The notes under the pieces: generated by a model | What the model was told of the DNA's origin: nothing | Databases searched by the model: none | The model's input: the letters and a program-made list of their open reading frames with translations, nothing else | Assembly: GCA_043228905.1 (NCBI GenBank) | Contig: JBHGNT010000010.1 | Location: 19,964,001-20,028,000 of the forward strand | Direction: 5' to 3' | Length of the DNA stretch: 64,000 nucleotides | Origin: Azolla caroliniana | Taxonomy: Eukaryota > Polypodiophyta | Position numbers and translations under genes: made by a program | In this document: piece after piece, positions 23,141-32,708 of the stretch | Layout: every line of letters begins with the position of its first letter | Position numbering within the stretch: the first letter of the stretch is position 1

Positions 23141-24190
23141 CTGAAACCGAGAGACACCGGAAATCCACTGAGATACAAAGTCTGGATCATGGTAAAGGGG
23201 TTTCAACAAAAGAAAGGAGGGATTTCGATGAGATCTTCGCCTTAGTAGTCAAGATGACATCCATCCGGATGGTGTTGAGCATCACGACGAGCATGGACCC
23301 TGAGGTAGAGCAACTAGACGTCAAGAAGACATTCCTACATGGTGACCTCGAAGAAGAGATCTACATGCAACAACTGGAAGGCTTTGTCAAGAAAGAGAAG
23401 GAGAACCTAGTGTGTCGGTTGAAGAAGAATGTCACGGACATGACAACAATCTTGTCATAATTCAAACTCTTGACCTACTGTATTTAATCGATATGTTTTA
23501 ACCAATACATCCAATACATAATCATGTTACTTTACTAGATTATTGTAGATTATCTATTCTACATGTAGAATTTTAGAAGCTTCCAGAAAGCTCTAGAAGC
23601 TAGAACATTCTAGAAGCTTGTGCATGAAAATGTGTCTTTGCATGGGGCTACATTTAGAGCCCATAAACATGTATAAATACAGGGGTTCACCTTGGCCTTA
23701 GTCAAGGTGAACAACACTAGTTACATTATCATAATTCAGTTCTTATTCTCTTGACTACTTTCTCTCTCTCTCTTTCTTATTATCTTGTCTATGATCTCTC
23801 TCTCTCACTCTCTTAGTATTGAGCCTTGTCTACTTGTCCGTGACAAAGAGCTTATACGGACTGAAGCAAGCTCCCTAACAATGGTACCTGAAATTCGACT
23901 CCTTCATGACCGACCAAGCATACCACTTGATGTAGGCCGACCACTGCGTATTTGTGAAGAAGTTTGGCAGAGGAGACTTCCTGATACTACTGCTGCATGT
24001 GGATGACATGTTGATCGTCAGACGGGACCGTATCAAAATTGGAATGCTGAAGAAGGCTTTGAGCCAGACATTCACAATGAAAGATATGGGTCCGGCAAGA
24101 CAGATCCTAGGGATGCACATGATCTGGGACCGGTCGAAGAAGCAGTTGTGGTTGTCACAAGAAAAGTACGTTGTCGTGAAGATTCCGGGC
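23141..24190 (+). pseudogene. Copia-B reverse-transcriptase fragment carrying a solo LTR
   Basis: A sense RT piece closely related to the antisense copia-B copies at 42-43 and 51 kb. It reads DFDEIFALVVKMTSIRMVLSI and VEQLDVKKTFLHGDLEEEIY up to the insertion at 23430. It continues from 23851 (LYGLKQAP) with ADHCVFVKKFGRGDF, LHVDDMLIVRRD (Tyr of YVDD changed to His) and KDMGPARQILGMHMIWDRS. A one-base shift lies near 23218 and two in-frame stops follow the insertion. The ends near 23141 and 24190 lack LTRs. Confidence 0.85.
23430..23845 (+). repeat. Solo LTR inside the copia-B fragment
   Basis: A 416-bp unit with ten-base inverted ends, TGTCACGGAC ... GTCCGTGACA. It is flanked by AAGAA (23425-23429) and AAGAG (23846-23850), a 5-bp target duplication with one later substitution. 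A TATA-like GTATAAATACAGG lies near 23670 and CT-rich tracts near the 3' end. It is unrelated to the copia-B and alpha LTRs. Confidence 0.8.
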
Positions 24191-24239
24191 CATCGGTAGA
24201 AACAATGTGAAACGCGCGGGATCACTGGTGTGCACGAGT

Positions 24240-24854
24240 GCACACCCCTAGTGAATTAGATAGTGTAAGAACTAGGCATAAAAAAAGGGAGGTGTACTAG
24301 GTAGTTAAAGCATTAATAGGGATTCAAACATCGTGTCACTAGGGAGAGTTACGAGGAGAGCGAATCGGGGGGGGGGGGGGGGGGGGGAATGTAGGAAGTT
24401 AAAGCGACAAGGCCCTGTAACGGTCGCTCCTTGTGCTATAAAAGGGGCGACCCTCGACTGTTTTAAAGGATGTCAATTTGCTAGAGGAAGAAAAAGTGAG
24501 AGAGACAGAGGAGAAAGGAAACAGAAACAAAAGAAGGCAAGGAGTCCTACAACGTGCCACCGGAGGGCGCTTCCCCTACTCGCGTCAGACGCCCGAGTGC
24601 TCCCGACCAGGGGATCGACCTTCTGTGTGCCCACTCGTCTCCGTATCTGACTACTATAGAGCCTACGCTCGAACACCGGCACTGATCCGGTTGTAATCAC
24701 CCACAGCGCCACGCGGATATATTGATTAATAGAAGCTTATCCACCTAACGACTCACGTAAACCAAAGACTCGTCCTCCTCACTTCTCGATTCCTTAGTTC
24801 AAGACTCCCGTGGTCCTGCCCAACTTCTACGCATCCGCAAGGATTTCGTTGACA
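24240..24854 (+). repeat. 5' LTR of Ty3 alpha copy A2 (5' limit uncertain)
   Basis: Ends ...TTCGTTGACA directly before a variant primer-binding site (TGGTGATCCCGACGTGAA at 24859-24876). It has a TATA box, GCTATAAAAGGGG, near 24437, and the GTGGTCCTGCCC segment of alpha LTRs near 24810. A 21-base G run lies at 24367-24387. I could not find the expected TGTCGTG start, so the left limit is approximate. Confidence 0.65.
24367..24387 (+). repeat. Homopolymer run of 21 G
   Basis: An uninterrupted G21 run inside the A2 LTR. Its length is likely to be unstable and prone to assembly error. Confidence 0.95.
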
Positions 24855-24900
24855 TATTTGGTGATCCCGACGTGAAGAAGGGCGGCAAAGGAATCTGAAA

Positions 24901-25609
24901 ATGAGAGGAAGAGAACTTGCAAAAGCAATGGCGGTGGCGGTAGACCGTCTGGTTAGCGCTCGCGAGGGCACGAGTGCCCTTGACAGGGCCATAGAAGCAA
25001 CGATCGACAAGATCGGTCGGTTTAGTGGGAAAGACACCGCGAGTTACTTAGAGGCCTATAAATCTGAAATGCAGATGAGGAATATACCCAGGCCCGACGA
25101 AGCGACGAGGGTCAGCCGCGCGACCGACGACTGCCGGCCAATCAGAGGTGCATATGGTGCGACCCCACCGGACATTCCCGGAGAGATTGCGTTGACCTCG
25201 GTGAAGCACTTTAGAAGTAATGTAGTCTATCTCTCGAATGGCAGGATACATGAGAGCGACACGCGAAGATTGCTTGACGCAAATTTCGGACGAGGTGGCA
25301 TGAAGAGGCTAATGGAAGAAGCCGTGGCACAACACGTCAAAGTTGTCCACTACTCGGCTTTGGCTGGCATCCGCGTAGGCGAAAAGGTGGCCAAACCCGA
25401 TTCAAACCCTAGGTTCTGGCCAGTTATTCTCGAGACCTTGTTCGGAGGAAGGTTGTAGAAGGGAGAAGCGGAGCGCGCGGAGGAGCGTGTGCGCGAAGTT
25501 ACTGGATGGAGTGACCCTGTTGAGGAGAGCACCGGCTTTGTGGAGGCCGCGTGCAGGAACTACGAGGCCCTGATCAACGAAAGGCGAGCGGGGAAAACTA
25601 GGGGAGCGG
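24901..25609 (+). pseudogene. Internally deleted gag of alpha copy A2
   Basis: Starts MRGRELAKAM and matches alpha Gag up to MQMRNIP. It then jumps, with loss of roughly 200 codons, to the end of the linker and the zinc knuckle, which now lies out of frame (CIWCDPTGHSRRDC near 25140). The frame returns for NVVYLSNGRIHESDTRR and the following Gag tail. A TAG at 25456-25458 ends it; homologous sequence continues to 25609, where copy D begins. Confidence 0.8.
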
Positions 25610-26253
25610 TGTCATGAAGAAAATCGGCCATAGGCGGATTCGGAGAGAAAGGCGCATGAACCGGCTCTTACACGGATGGACGCGTAACTTGATATTTTGT
25701 ACCCGATTCATAAACGGATCGGTGGGTGAAATACGAGGCGGCACGCATTTATTAGGGGATTGTGCGTATCTCTGTCAGACGGAGGGGAGGACAAGGAATA
25801 AAAAGGGACTTGACAAGAGAGAAGGATATCGCGCGCGAGGGAGAAGGGGAAGGGCTGCTGGAGAAGGGAAGCGGAGCTCTCTCTCCACTCCTCGAGCCGT
25901 CGTTCTCTGCGGGTCCGTCGCCGCCTGTGGGAGTGCGTTGCCTCTACTTCGTGGACAGCCCGTGTCCTTCCAGCAGAGTCGCTCCCTTTCCCCTTTGTTC
26001 CTTGGAGTCGGGTGACTGTCGTCGGTGTGCGTGAGTAGGGTCCCCGTGTCGGGTCTGTCGCCGCTTCGTCGGTTGTAACTGTCAGGGTTTGTAATCTCTT
26101 GTCGTTATAATTAAGTGTTACGATTCTATCTCTTTCCTTCTCGCTTTTCGTGTCGGTGAATCTCTCTCTGTGTCTCTCTCTCTCTCTCGTTCCTCGGTCC
26201 AAGACCCTCGTGGTCCCGCCCCTTTTCACACGTACGCGCGTAATAACGCAACA
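25610..26253 (+). repeat. 5' LTR of Ty3 alpha copy D
   Basis: Begins TGTCATGAAGAAAATCGGCC and ends ...ATAACGCAACA, followed by the primer-binding site. Its first 200 bases match the truncated LTR at 39316-39573, which pairs it with D's 3' LTR. It lies within the gag of copy A2. Confidence 0.88.
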
Positions 26254-26257
26254 TCTT

Positions 26258-26275
26258 TGGTGAACCCGACGTGAA
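26258..26275 (+). other. Primer-binding site, copy D
   Basis: TGGTGAACCCGACGTGAA, identical to that of copy A. Confidence 0.8.
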
Positions 26276-26298
26276 AAGAGCGGCAAAGGAGTCGAAAG

Positions 26299-28162
26299 AT
26301 GAGGGGATCGGAGCTACCAGAGGCGATGGCGGTGGCCGTCGACCAGCTGGTGAGTGCTCGTGAGGGAACGAGTACCCTCAACAGAGCCATTGAATCGATC
26401 GTCGGCTCTATAGGCCGTTTCGGAGGGAAAGACGCCACAAGTTATTTGGAGGCTTACCGGGCCGGAATGATCATGAGGGATATCCCGGTGGACAGGCGGC
26501 TGTCTGGATTCCCTCGGGTGGTGACGCCGAGCATCCATGCGGAGGTGCTCGAGGTGCTGGCCGGATGCCAGACTTGGGAGGAGTTTGAGCTGCAGCTCCT
26601 CGAGAAGTATGGGTTTGACGACTCGCTCCGGCTGTCGAGGTGGGACTTCATGGCGTGGGTGGAAAGCCCCGAAAAAGGGAGGAACACGTCGGTGCTCCTC
26701 CAGGAGTTTGAAAAACGGTTCGCGCGGCTGTCAATGCTGGACCGGACGGTGCTCGAAACGAGTCGCGTGCTGCTATTTGTCAAGTCGGTGGATGCGCTCG
26801 ACAAGGAAAAGGTGGGTCCCCTACTGGAAACGGACGAAGGGCTCACGACGGATTGGGCCGTGGTAAAACGGGTCGGCAGCCGTTTCGACAAACGGTGCGA
26901 TTGGAGCGACGGAAGCGCGTCGGGGTCGGGGCCGGTCCCAGGGAGGAGGCTCGAGGAGCCGGTTTCGGTGCCGGCTGGGAGGAAGGAAGAGACCCGAATC
27001 TGGCCGGAGTCGGGGTCGGCATCGAATGACGTCGTCAGAGGCCCGTCCGGAGGAGCGGCATCTGGAGGAGCTAACACAGATGGTGCGCGAGCTGCAGATC
27101 GCACAGGCCCGAAGAGATAGCGGTGAACAACCTCGCGACCGGAGGCCGCCGGCTGGGCAGCAGTGCATGTGGTGTGACACGATCGGTCACATTCGGAAGG
27201 ACTGCGCGGATTTCACTGACCCGCTCAGGACCAACGTGGTGTACCTCTGGAACGGGCGGGTGCACGCGAGCGAGACCCGGAGAGCCCTGGAACTGAATAC
27301 GGGGCGCGACGGAATGAAGAGGTTGATGGAAGAGGCCGCGGCACGGCACGTCGAAGCCGTCAACTACTCGGTGTCGGCGGGAATTCGGGTCGGGGGTGAT
27401 GAAACCCGGAAGGCGAAGGACTCTGGATTCTGGCCGCTAATGCTAGAAGGCCTCTCCTGAGTTCGGCTGAGGAAGGAAGAGGCGGACCGCGCGGAACAGC
27501 GGGTCCAGGAGGTAACCGGTTGGGACGATCCGGTGGAAGAGAAAACGGGCTTCTTAGAAGCCACTTGCCAGAACTACGAGGTTCTGGTGGAGGACAAGCG
27601 AGCAGGGAAGGACGGAGGGGTCGGCCCCTCGAGGTATGAGACCCGGTTCGGACCAAAACCGACCGGTGCTGGCAACCTGGGCGCACTGGACGGGAAGAAG
27701 CAGGCGGGGTTTCGGTTGAGCACCGAGATCGAAAGGACCACAAACCTGCGAAAGTTCCTGGAGGAACGTATCCTCGACATCAAAGTGGAGTTGTCATTGC
27801 GGGAGGTGCTGGGAATCGCCAAGAGGGAGTTCCACGACTCTATCGTAGACTTCGTGAAGCGTAAGAGGCTCTCGACGGAGCCGGAACCGGAGAAGCCGGT
27901 GGAGGTGCGGACCACGCACCTGGAAGACGAAGCCCTGGAAGACGAGCTGGCGGGAAGCCACTACACGAAGTTGCATTGGGCCAGGGCGACTACGGAAACC
28001 CCTGTACGGATCGACAACGTTCTGGAACCGGTGGTGGCGTTGGTGGACCATGCATCCGAAATCAACTTGATGTCCATGGATTTCTACAAGAAGGGCAAAT
28101 AGCCAATCAACACCAAGCATGGATGGAAGATACGGGCAGCGACACGCGCCACGGAAGAACTA
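26299..28162 (+). pseudogene. Gag and protease region of alpha copy D
   Basis: The best-preserved alpha Gag N-terminus in the window: MRGSELPEAM to RTVLETSRVLLFVKSVDALD and beyond. A one-base gain near 27050 shifts the frame. The downstream part holds the zinc knuckle CMWCDTIGHIRKDC (27165-27206), the conserved tail with DPVEEKTGF, and the protease-like stretch ALVDHASEINLMSMDFYKKGK. In G and I the active site reads DHGSE or DHGLE, so D also carries Gly to Ala. Stops occur at about 27459 and 28100, the latter TGG to TAG by comparison with G. The protease stops at the GPVRTYG junction near 28175 because a large internal deletion follows. Confidence 0.85.
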
Positions 28163-28552
28163 ATGGGGCCTGTCCGAACGTACGGAAGTACTGGTGGTCG
28201 GGGCTGTACCAGGACGTGCATCGGTTCGTAACGACTTGCGAGAGTTGTCAGATGCACTCCACGGTCCGACACCGGGACGAGCTACACCCGACCTACTTGC
28301 CTACGGTCCATTTCAAGTGGATGGTGGACTTGGTGACGATGCTGATGGGGGTAGGACAGATGCGATACCTGGTGCTTGCACGGGAAGACATAACAAACCA
28401 GGTGGAAGGCCGTGCACTGCAGAACAAGACAACCGCAACGGTATGCCGGTTCTTGATCGAAGAGGTAGTGTGTCGATACGGGTGCATCGGGAAGATCGTG
28501 GCGGACCGGGGAAAGCTGGATTCGCGGGAAGCTGAGGAGCTGTTCGACCGGC

Positions 28553-28594
28553 TAGGCGTCAAACTCTAGGCGTCAAACTCTAGGCGTCAAACTC
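28553..28594 (+). repeat. 14-bp triplication in integrase
   Basis: TAGGCGTCAAACTC occurs three times in exact tandem at 28553, 28567 and 28581. The two extra units add 28 bases, breaking the integrase frame and adding TAG triplets. Confidence 0.97.
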
Positions 28595-28759
28595 TCCCTC
28601 ACTATGGCGTACAATCCACAGGCGAACGGGAAGGTAGAATGTGGGCACGGGCCGATCGTAAAAGCGTTGGTGCATGCATGCGGAGGGCAGGTTGGGAATT
28701 GGCCGCGGCTCCTTCCTTACGCACTATGGGCGGACCGAACTACGCACAGTTCGGTGACA

Positions 28760-29083
28760 GGGTTTATGCCGGCAGAGCTGATGTACGGACAGAAGCCGAT
28801 CATGCCGGTGGAACGAATGGTTTCTTCATGGGCGGCGGTAGATTGGAAGGACGAGATGAACCGGGAGGAGTTGCTGGCGGCGCGGATTCGGCAACTTGAG
28901 CGGAGGCCGGAGGATGTGGAACGGGCGAAGGAAAAGCTGCGAGCGGCAAGGGAGCGGAACAAGACCCGGTTCAACTGGACGCACCGGTTGCGACCAAAGA
29001 AGATCGAGGAAGGCGACTAGGTCTTGGTATACGACAACAGCCTCGACAATCAGCACAAGGCGGTGCAAAAGTTTGCCAGGAGG
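28760..29083 (+). repeat. 324-bp host duplication, left copy
   Basis: From GGGTTTATGCC to GCCAGGAGG. It is the same 324 bases, in the same orientation, as 38716-39039 on the other side of element E, with no difference that I noticed. It is D integrase sequence. It runs unbroken from upstream D sequence (CGGTGACA|GGGTTT). Confidence 0.97.
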
Positions 29084-29421
29084 TGATCGTTACTTAGTTA
29101 TAAATTAGGAAGCTTGCACTTAAGATCATAGACAACAGAGAAACACAGAATCCGTACAAGATATTCCTAACTTAAACTTATATTACTAAATAAAACGACC
29201 TTTCTTACAATGCCTTTGGTTCCCTTTTATAGGTATACCGAAGGTCTTTTCTCATCAAGAACTATTCCTACTCCCTAACAAGATTTACAAAATTATCTAA
29301 CTAACTTAGTTCTCTTCGTTTTACTGTTGAGTCATTGATCCGAACAGTCGATCCGAACCGACTCTGTTTTCGACGCTTTCCCACCTGTTCGGTAAAACTG
29401 ACTGTCTGGGTCCGGGTAACA
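29084..29421 (-). repeat. Element E LTR, copy 1 (outer left)
   Basis: 338 bases with TG...CA ends on both strands, oriented with the minus-strand genes. TATAAAAGG is readable on the minus strand near 29230. It has two differences from copy 2 that I could see (TTACTGTTGAG for TTACTGCTGAG, and GTCTGGG for GTCCGGG). It abuts D at AGGAGG|TGATCG. Confidence 0.85.
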
Positions 29422-29469
29422 CTTTGTGTTTTACGAACGGAATTATGCTATATTAATCGGTAATTACCG
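29422..29469 (-). other. 48-bp spacer between two E LTRs
   Basis: On the minus strand it reads CGGTAATTACCGATTAAT ... AAAACACA followed by AAG. The first 45 bases equal the 45 bases that follow the E LTR at 38333-38377, and AAG equals the three bases before LTR copy 2 (29808-29810). It may be an internal region deleted to its two ends, or a longer LTR end. Confidence 0.7.
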
Positions 29470-29807
29470 TGATCGTTACTTAGTTATAAATTAGGAAGCT
29501 TGCACTTAAGATCATAGACAACAGAGAAACACAGAATCCGTACAAGATATTCCTAACTTAAACTTATATTACTAAATAAAACGACCTTTCTTACAATGCC
29601 TTTGGTTCCCTTTTATAGGTATACCGAAGGTCTTTTCTCATCAAGAACTATTCCTACTCCCTAACAAGATTTACAAAATTATCTAACTAACTTAGTTCTC
29701 TTCGTTTTACTGCTGAGTCATTGATCCGAACAGTCGATCCGAACCGACTCTGTTTTCGACGCTTTCCCACCTGTTCGGTAAAACTGACTGTCCGGGTCCG
29801 GGTAACA
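29470..29807 (-). repeat. Element E 3' LTR, copy 2
   Basis: Matches copy 3 (38378-38715) over 338 bases with one difference that I saw (CCGAACCGACT here, CCGAACTGACT there). It shares a further 45 bases with copy 3 on the left. It lies 44 bases beyond the end of E's last reading frame. This near-identity means a recent insertion. Confidence 0.88.
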
Positions 29808-29851
29808 CTTGGCACGACCGTGGGCCAGGACCTTGTCCGGCGAACCCACGC

Positions 29852-30604
29852 CTATTCCTGTAGCTCTTCATCCGAATCGTTCAGAATATCAAAAATCGAA
29901 GGCTCATCTGGCCTTGGATGTATTCCACCTATATCTTCCTCTTCATCTTCGTCTGTGTCACAGTCCTCCTTCGGAGCAGGTTGTGATTCGGTTGGCTGCT
30001 CTGGTTCACTTCTTCCGGAAGCTTGAATACCAGGAGTCTTGCTGGTTCTTTCGGCTTCGATTTTATCCAACTGGACGGAAGTGCCTATATCATTTTTGTC
30101 GAATTCTTGCATAATACGTTGAATTTCTTCTCTGTAAAATGCCGCAATTTCATCCATATCTTTCATGATATCCTCTTGGATATTGTCAATATCCTTTTGT
30201 GCCATTTTAAAAAAACCTGCACCTTGTACCTGACGGTTATTTTTGTCGGCACGCAATATCTGTAATTCCGCCGCTTGTGCTGTCCATAACTTCCATCCTT
30301 GCGCAAGGGATTCATCGATCAGTTTCTTTGCTAGGTTTCGATGTTTACCTATGATGTGCTGCACTTTGTCCCTAGTGATGCTTGCGACGTATTGGGCGGT
30401 TTGCAACTCTTTCTGTAAATCCGTAATAGTGGTTCGGTTCTCACTTTCAGCTCGCATTAATTTGGATTCGACTACATATATATCCAGCCGTCTTTGTTCC
30501 GCTATCTTCCGAATTTCGTCCAGTTGTTGTTCGAATGCCGATTTCTCTCTACTCCATTCCTCCTGCTGTTCCGTCATTCTTCTGTTGACTTCTTCAAGAC
30601 TCTG
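29852..30604 (-). CDS. Element E pol-distal ORF, second part (after an in-frame TAG)
   Basis: This continues, in the same frame, the 631-codon frame at 30605-32500. Only the TAG at 30605-30607 separates them. The first Met is at 30577, which would give 241 residues. The sequence is highly charged and rich in heptad-like Leu, Ile and Met positions (EEWSREKSAFEQQLDEIRKI, ELQILRADKNN), continuing the coiled coil. It ends in an acidic tail (DEDEEEDIGG, DILNDSDEELQE). No membrane segment or catalytic motif is visible. Its role is unknown; joint expression with the first part would need readthrough or a repaired allele. Confidence 0.6.
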   Translation of the reverse strand, partial: QSLEEVNRRMTEQQEEWSREKSAFEQQLDEIRKIAEQRRLDIYVVESKLMRAESENRTTITDLQKELQTAQYVASITRDKVQHIIGKHRNLAKKLIDESLAQGWKLWTAQAAELQILRADKNNRQVQGAGFFKMAQKDIDNIQEDIMKDMDEIAAFYREEIQRIMQEFDKNDIGTSVQLDKIEAERTSKTPGIQASGRSEPEQPTESQPAPKEDCDTDEDEEEDIGGIHPRPDEPSIFDILNDSDEELQE

Positions 30605-32500
30605 CTATTTTTCTGTCAATTGACTTTCCTGTGACACTATATACCTTTCGAATTCTTCAATTTGTTCGGTATATGTATGATTGGCCGTCTTAGCTTCTTC
30701 TAGATTTTTCTGTAATTCGTTTATTACTTGATTTTTTTCTTCGAGAGCTTTGTATTGACCATTCTGAATGGTTTCTATTTGTTTTTCTAATTCTGTAGTT
30801 CTAAATACTGCATTGTTGGCCCTTGTTGTTTCTGCTTGTCGTGCTTTCTCAGCATCCTCTAATTTCTGTTGCCATTCTGACTCCGACACCATAAGCCGTG
30901 CCTGTGTTTCCCATTTGTTTAGACTTTCCTTTAGTTCTTTATTTTCTGCTTGTATGTTACAAAACTGATGCTTCAGCACCTCCGCCGATGCTGATACACT
31001 TTTGTATCTTTCAGCCATATCACTGGCTGCTTTGCGTGCCGTTTCATATTCTTTATGAATTTCGACCAGTGCTTCATGTAATGGTGGCATTTCAATAGCC
31101 TCCCCTCTATGCTGTGCACTTCTTTTCCGGCCTATTTTCTCTATCTCTGCTTTTTCTTGAGGTTCCAACACTCCTCGTAAGGCTTTCTGTATCATTATTC
31201 GGTCATTATGTTCTTGAGCCAGCCGTTCTGATACTTCTGTCAGTCTTTTAGCCAACCATTCAACCAGTTCGTATGAAGTTCCGAACTGCAAAATGGCAGC
31301 TAATTCATGTGCTGCTGGTGGGATATCCAAGTATCCATGTGCTTCCCGAATGGCTACTTTTGAAGATTGTCCTTGGTGAGGTTGTGTCGAAATGCTCTCA
31401 TCCCCTGGTTTTAGTACTTCTGTTACCACAGGCGTATTCGACTTTTCATTTGTGCGTTGCCTTTTCGGTGCTGATCCCTCACTGTTTTCTGGTTGGAATT
31501 GCCGATTAGCCTTTTGTTTAATCCTTGTTCTTTGTGTCATCTTCTCTGCTTGTTGTCGATTTTCTGTCGGCTGTTGCTTGTTTCTCAAATTGTCAACTGT
31601 TTCTGGTTGTCTGTTTTCGGAATTCTCTGGTCTAGGTGGTTCCGACTGAGACATATTTGTTTGTATATTATCGGCATGTGCCGATTCTTCTTCTATCCAT
31701 TCTTCATGTACTAGCTGTCGGTGTCTTCGTGGTGCTTGTATTATCGGTGGTCTTCTTGACTGAACAGGAGTTTCCGATTCTTGAATCGGAAACAATACTG
31801 ATAACCAACGACCAAAAATTTGCTTCATCGGTTTTCCTGTTTTTACCCCTTGTAGCTGCTCTCTCAGAGCTTCCCCCGACAATAGTGGCCAGTTGAAATC
31901 CTCTTTTTCATATGCGGCTATAATAAACCCAGCCCTTTTTTTCGGCATACAATAAAAACGAGGACTGACAAATCCCACCTCTAGTAAAAACCTCGCCACT
32001 TCATGAAAAAACTCATCCCGACCTCCATAAGTCTGATATGCTTTTGCCGAGGGTGAGTATTCCCCGAAATACGATTGGAGTGCTTCTGATGAAGGTTTTT
32101 TAACTGCCTCAAAACCTCCTCTTGGCATCTGTAATGCATTTCGTATTTTCTTTGTGGTGATTTTGGTGATGTCTATTTGTTGTACCAATTCTTCCGCCTG
32201 CGGATGAGGTTCCGCTTCTGCTACTTTGATGAAACCTTGTAAGTTTCTTTCATGAAGCCACAATCGCAGTTCTTCAGATACAGGAATCGGCATGACTTCT
32301 GTGTTTCCTTGTTCTGAATCACTTGTCGATGATAGTTGCAGATCTGCACAGTTTCTGTAGCGATGAAAATCAGAAAAACAGAGTTTGGGCGAACTAGGGC
32401 ACGAAGGAGGCTCAGACTGTTTCGATATCTGCACTCGTTTCTGTTGTTTTGGCGATACAGACGATACAGAAATATGCTTTAAAGATATTAATTTATGCAT
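30605..32500 (-). CDS. Element E pol-distal ORF: conserved-looking N-domain and long coiled coil, function unknown
   Basis: A 631-residue frame lies downstream of pol and in the same direction. Residues about 1-70 are basic and Ser-rich. About 70-240 look globular (SEELRLWLHERNLQGFI, ITTKKIRNALQ, DEFFHEVARFLLEVGF, PMKQIFGRWLSVLFPI). About 250-360 are Pro/Gln-rich and basic with RTRIKQKANRQ. From about 370 to the end the sequence is a long charged coiled coil (LKESLNKWETQARL, LEKQIETIQNGQ, EEKNQVINELQKNLEEAK). It lacks a signal peptide and transmembrane helix, so it does not look like an envelope gene. The ITKITTKKIRNAL stretch faintly recalls DEK C-terminal domains; I would not rely on that. 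A TATA box lies about 105 bases upstream. Confidence 0.75.
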   Translation of the reverse strand: MHKLISLKHISVSSVSPKQQKRVQISKQSEPPSCPSSPKLCFSDFHRYRNCADLQLSSTSDSEQGNTEVMPIPVSEELRLWLHERNLQGFIKVAEAEPHPQAEELVQQIDITKITTKKIRNALQMPRGGFEAVKKPSSEALQSYFGEYSPSAKAYQTYGGRDEFFHEVARFLLEVGFVSPRFYCMPKKRAGFIIAAYEKEDFNWPLLSGEALREQLQGVKTGKPMKQIFGRWLSVLFPIQESETPVQSRRPPIIQAPRRHRQLVHEEWIEEESAHADNIQTNMSQSEPPRPENSENRQPETVDNLRNKQQPTENRQQAEKMTQRTRIKQKANRQFQPENSEGSAPKRQRTNEKSNTPVVTEVLKPGDESISTQPHQGQSSKVAIREAHGYLDIPPAAHELAAILQFGTSYELVEWLAKRLTEVSERLAQEHNDRIMIQKALRGVLEPQEKAEIEKIGRKRSAQHRGEAIEMPPLHEALVEIHKEYETARKAASDMAERYKSVSASAEVLKHQFCNIQAENKELKESLNKWETQARLMVSESEWQQKLEDAEKARQAETTRANNAVFRTTELEKQIETIQNGQYKALEEKNQVINELQKNLEEAKTANHTYTEQIEEFERYIVSQESQLTEK

Positions 32501-32604
32501 GATGACTTAAAGAATAGTAATTGCTATTAATGTAGGAATTAATTAGTATTCACTCTACGTGTAGTGGTTGTACTTGTTACTAATAATTATGCAATTCCTC
32601 TTTC

Positions 32605-32612
32605 TATTTATA
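32605..32612 (-). promoter_or_regulatory. TATA box upstream of the pol-distal ORF of E
   Basis: TATAAATA on the minus strand in the context CGACTATAAATAGAAAG, 105 bases before the ATG at 32500 and about 95 bases after the gag-pol stop. The spacing is that of a plant core promoter with a 5' leader of some 75 bases. Confidence 0.5.
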
Positions 32613-32688
32613 GTCGATTCATACTGTTATGGCAAGATTGTATTTCTGCATTTGACAAGAACTATTGAGCGAGTTAGTTAGTTTTTTC

Positions 32689-32708
32689 TTTTTTTTTTTT
32701 TTTTTTTT
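32689..32708 (-). repeat. A20 tract overlapping the gag-pol stop codon
   Basis: On the minus strand the stop TAA (32707-32709) runs straight into 20 A residues, then G and six more A. It separates gag-pol from the downstream ORF. It could be a slippage product or the remnant of a joined polyadenylated transcript. Confidence 0.9.

Larger units (their letters stand above)
28163..29083 (+). pseudogene. Integrase fragment of alpha copy D, joined directly to protease
   Basis: After the junction near 28180 the reading resumes within the integrase zinc finger (YWWSGLYQDVHRFVTTCESCQ). The core follows with WMVDLVTMLMG, IVADRGKLDS and, after a frame break, YNPQANGKVECGHGPIVK with the catalytic Glu. 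Reverse transcriptase and RNase H are wholly missing. The linker has WADRTTHSSVTGFMPAELMYG. A stop in GD*VLV (TGG to TAG) lies near 29019. Element E starts at 29084; the integrase tail resumes at 38716. Confidence 0.88.

Noticed and set aside
29808-29830. TGGCACGACCGTGG on the plus strand beside E LTR copy 2 as a primer-binding site for a plus-strand element
   Set aside because: All genes and the TATA box of E are on the minus strand, so a plus-strand primer site here would not serve it. The resemblance to the minus-strand site at 38231 is noted but unexplained.
29852-32500. Interpretation of the pol-distal ORF of E as an envelope gene
   Set aside because: There is no signal peptide, transmembrane helix, furin-like site or Cys pattern. 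The bulk is coiled coil with an acidic tail.
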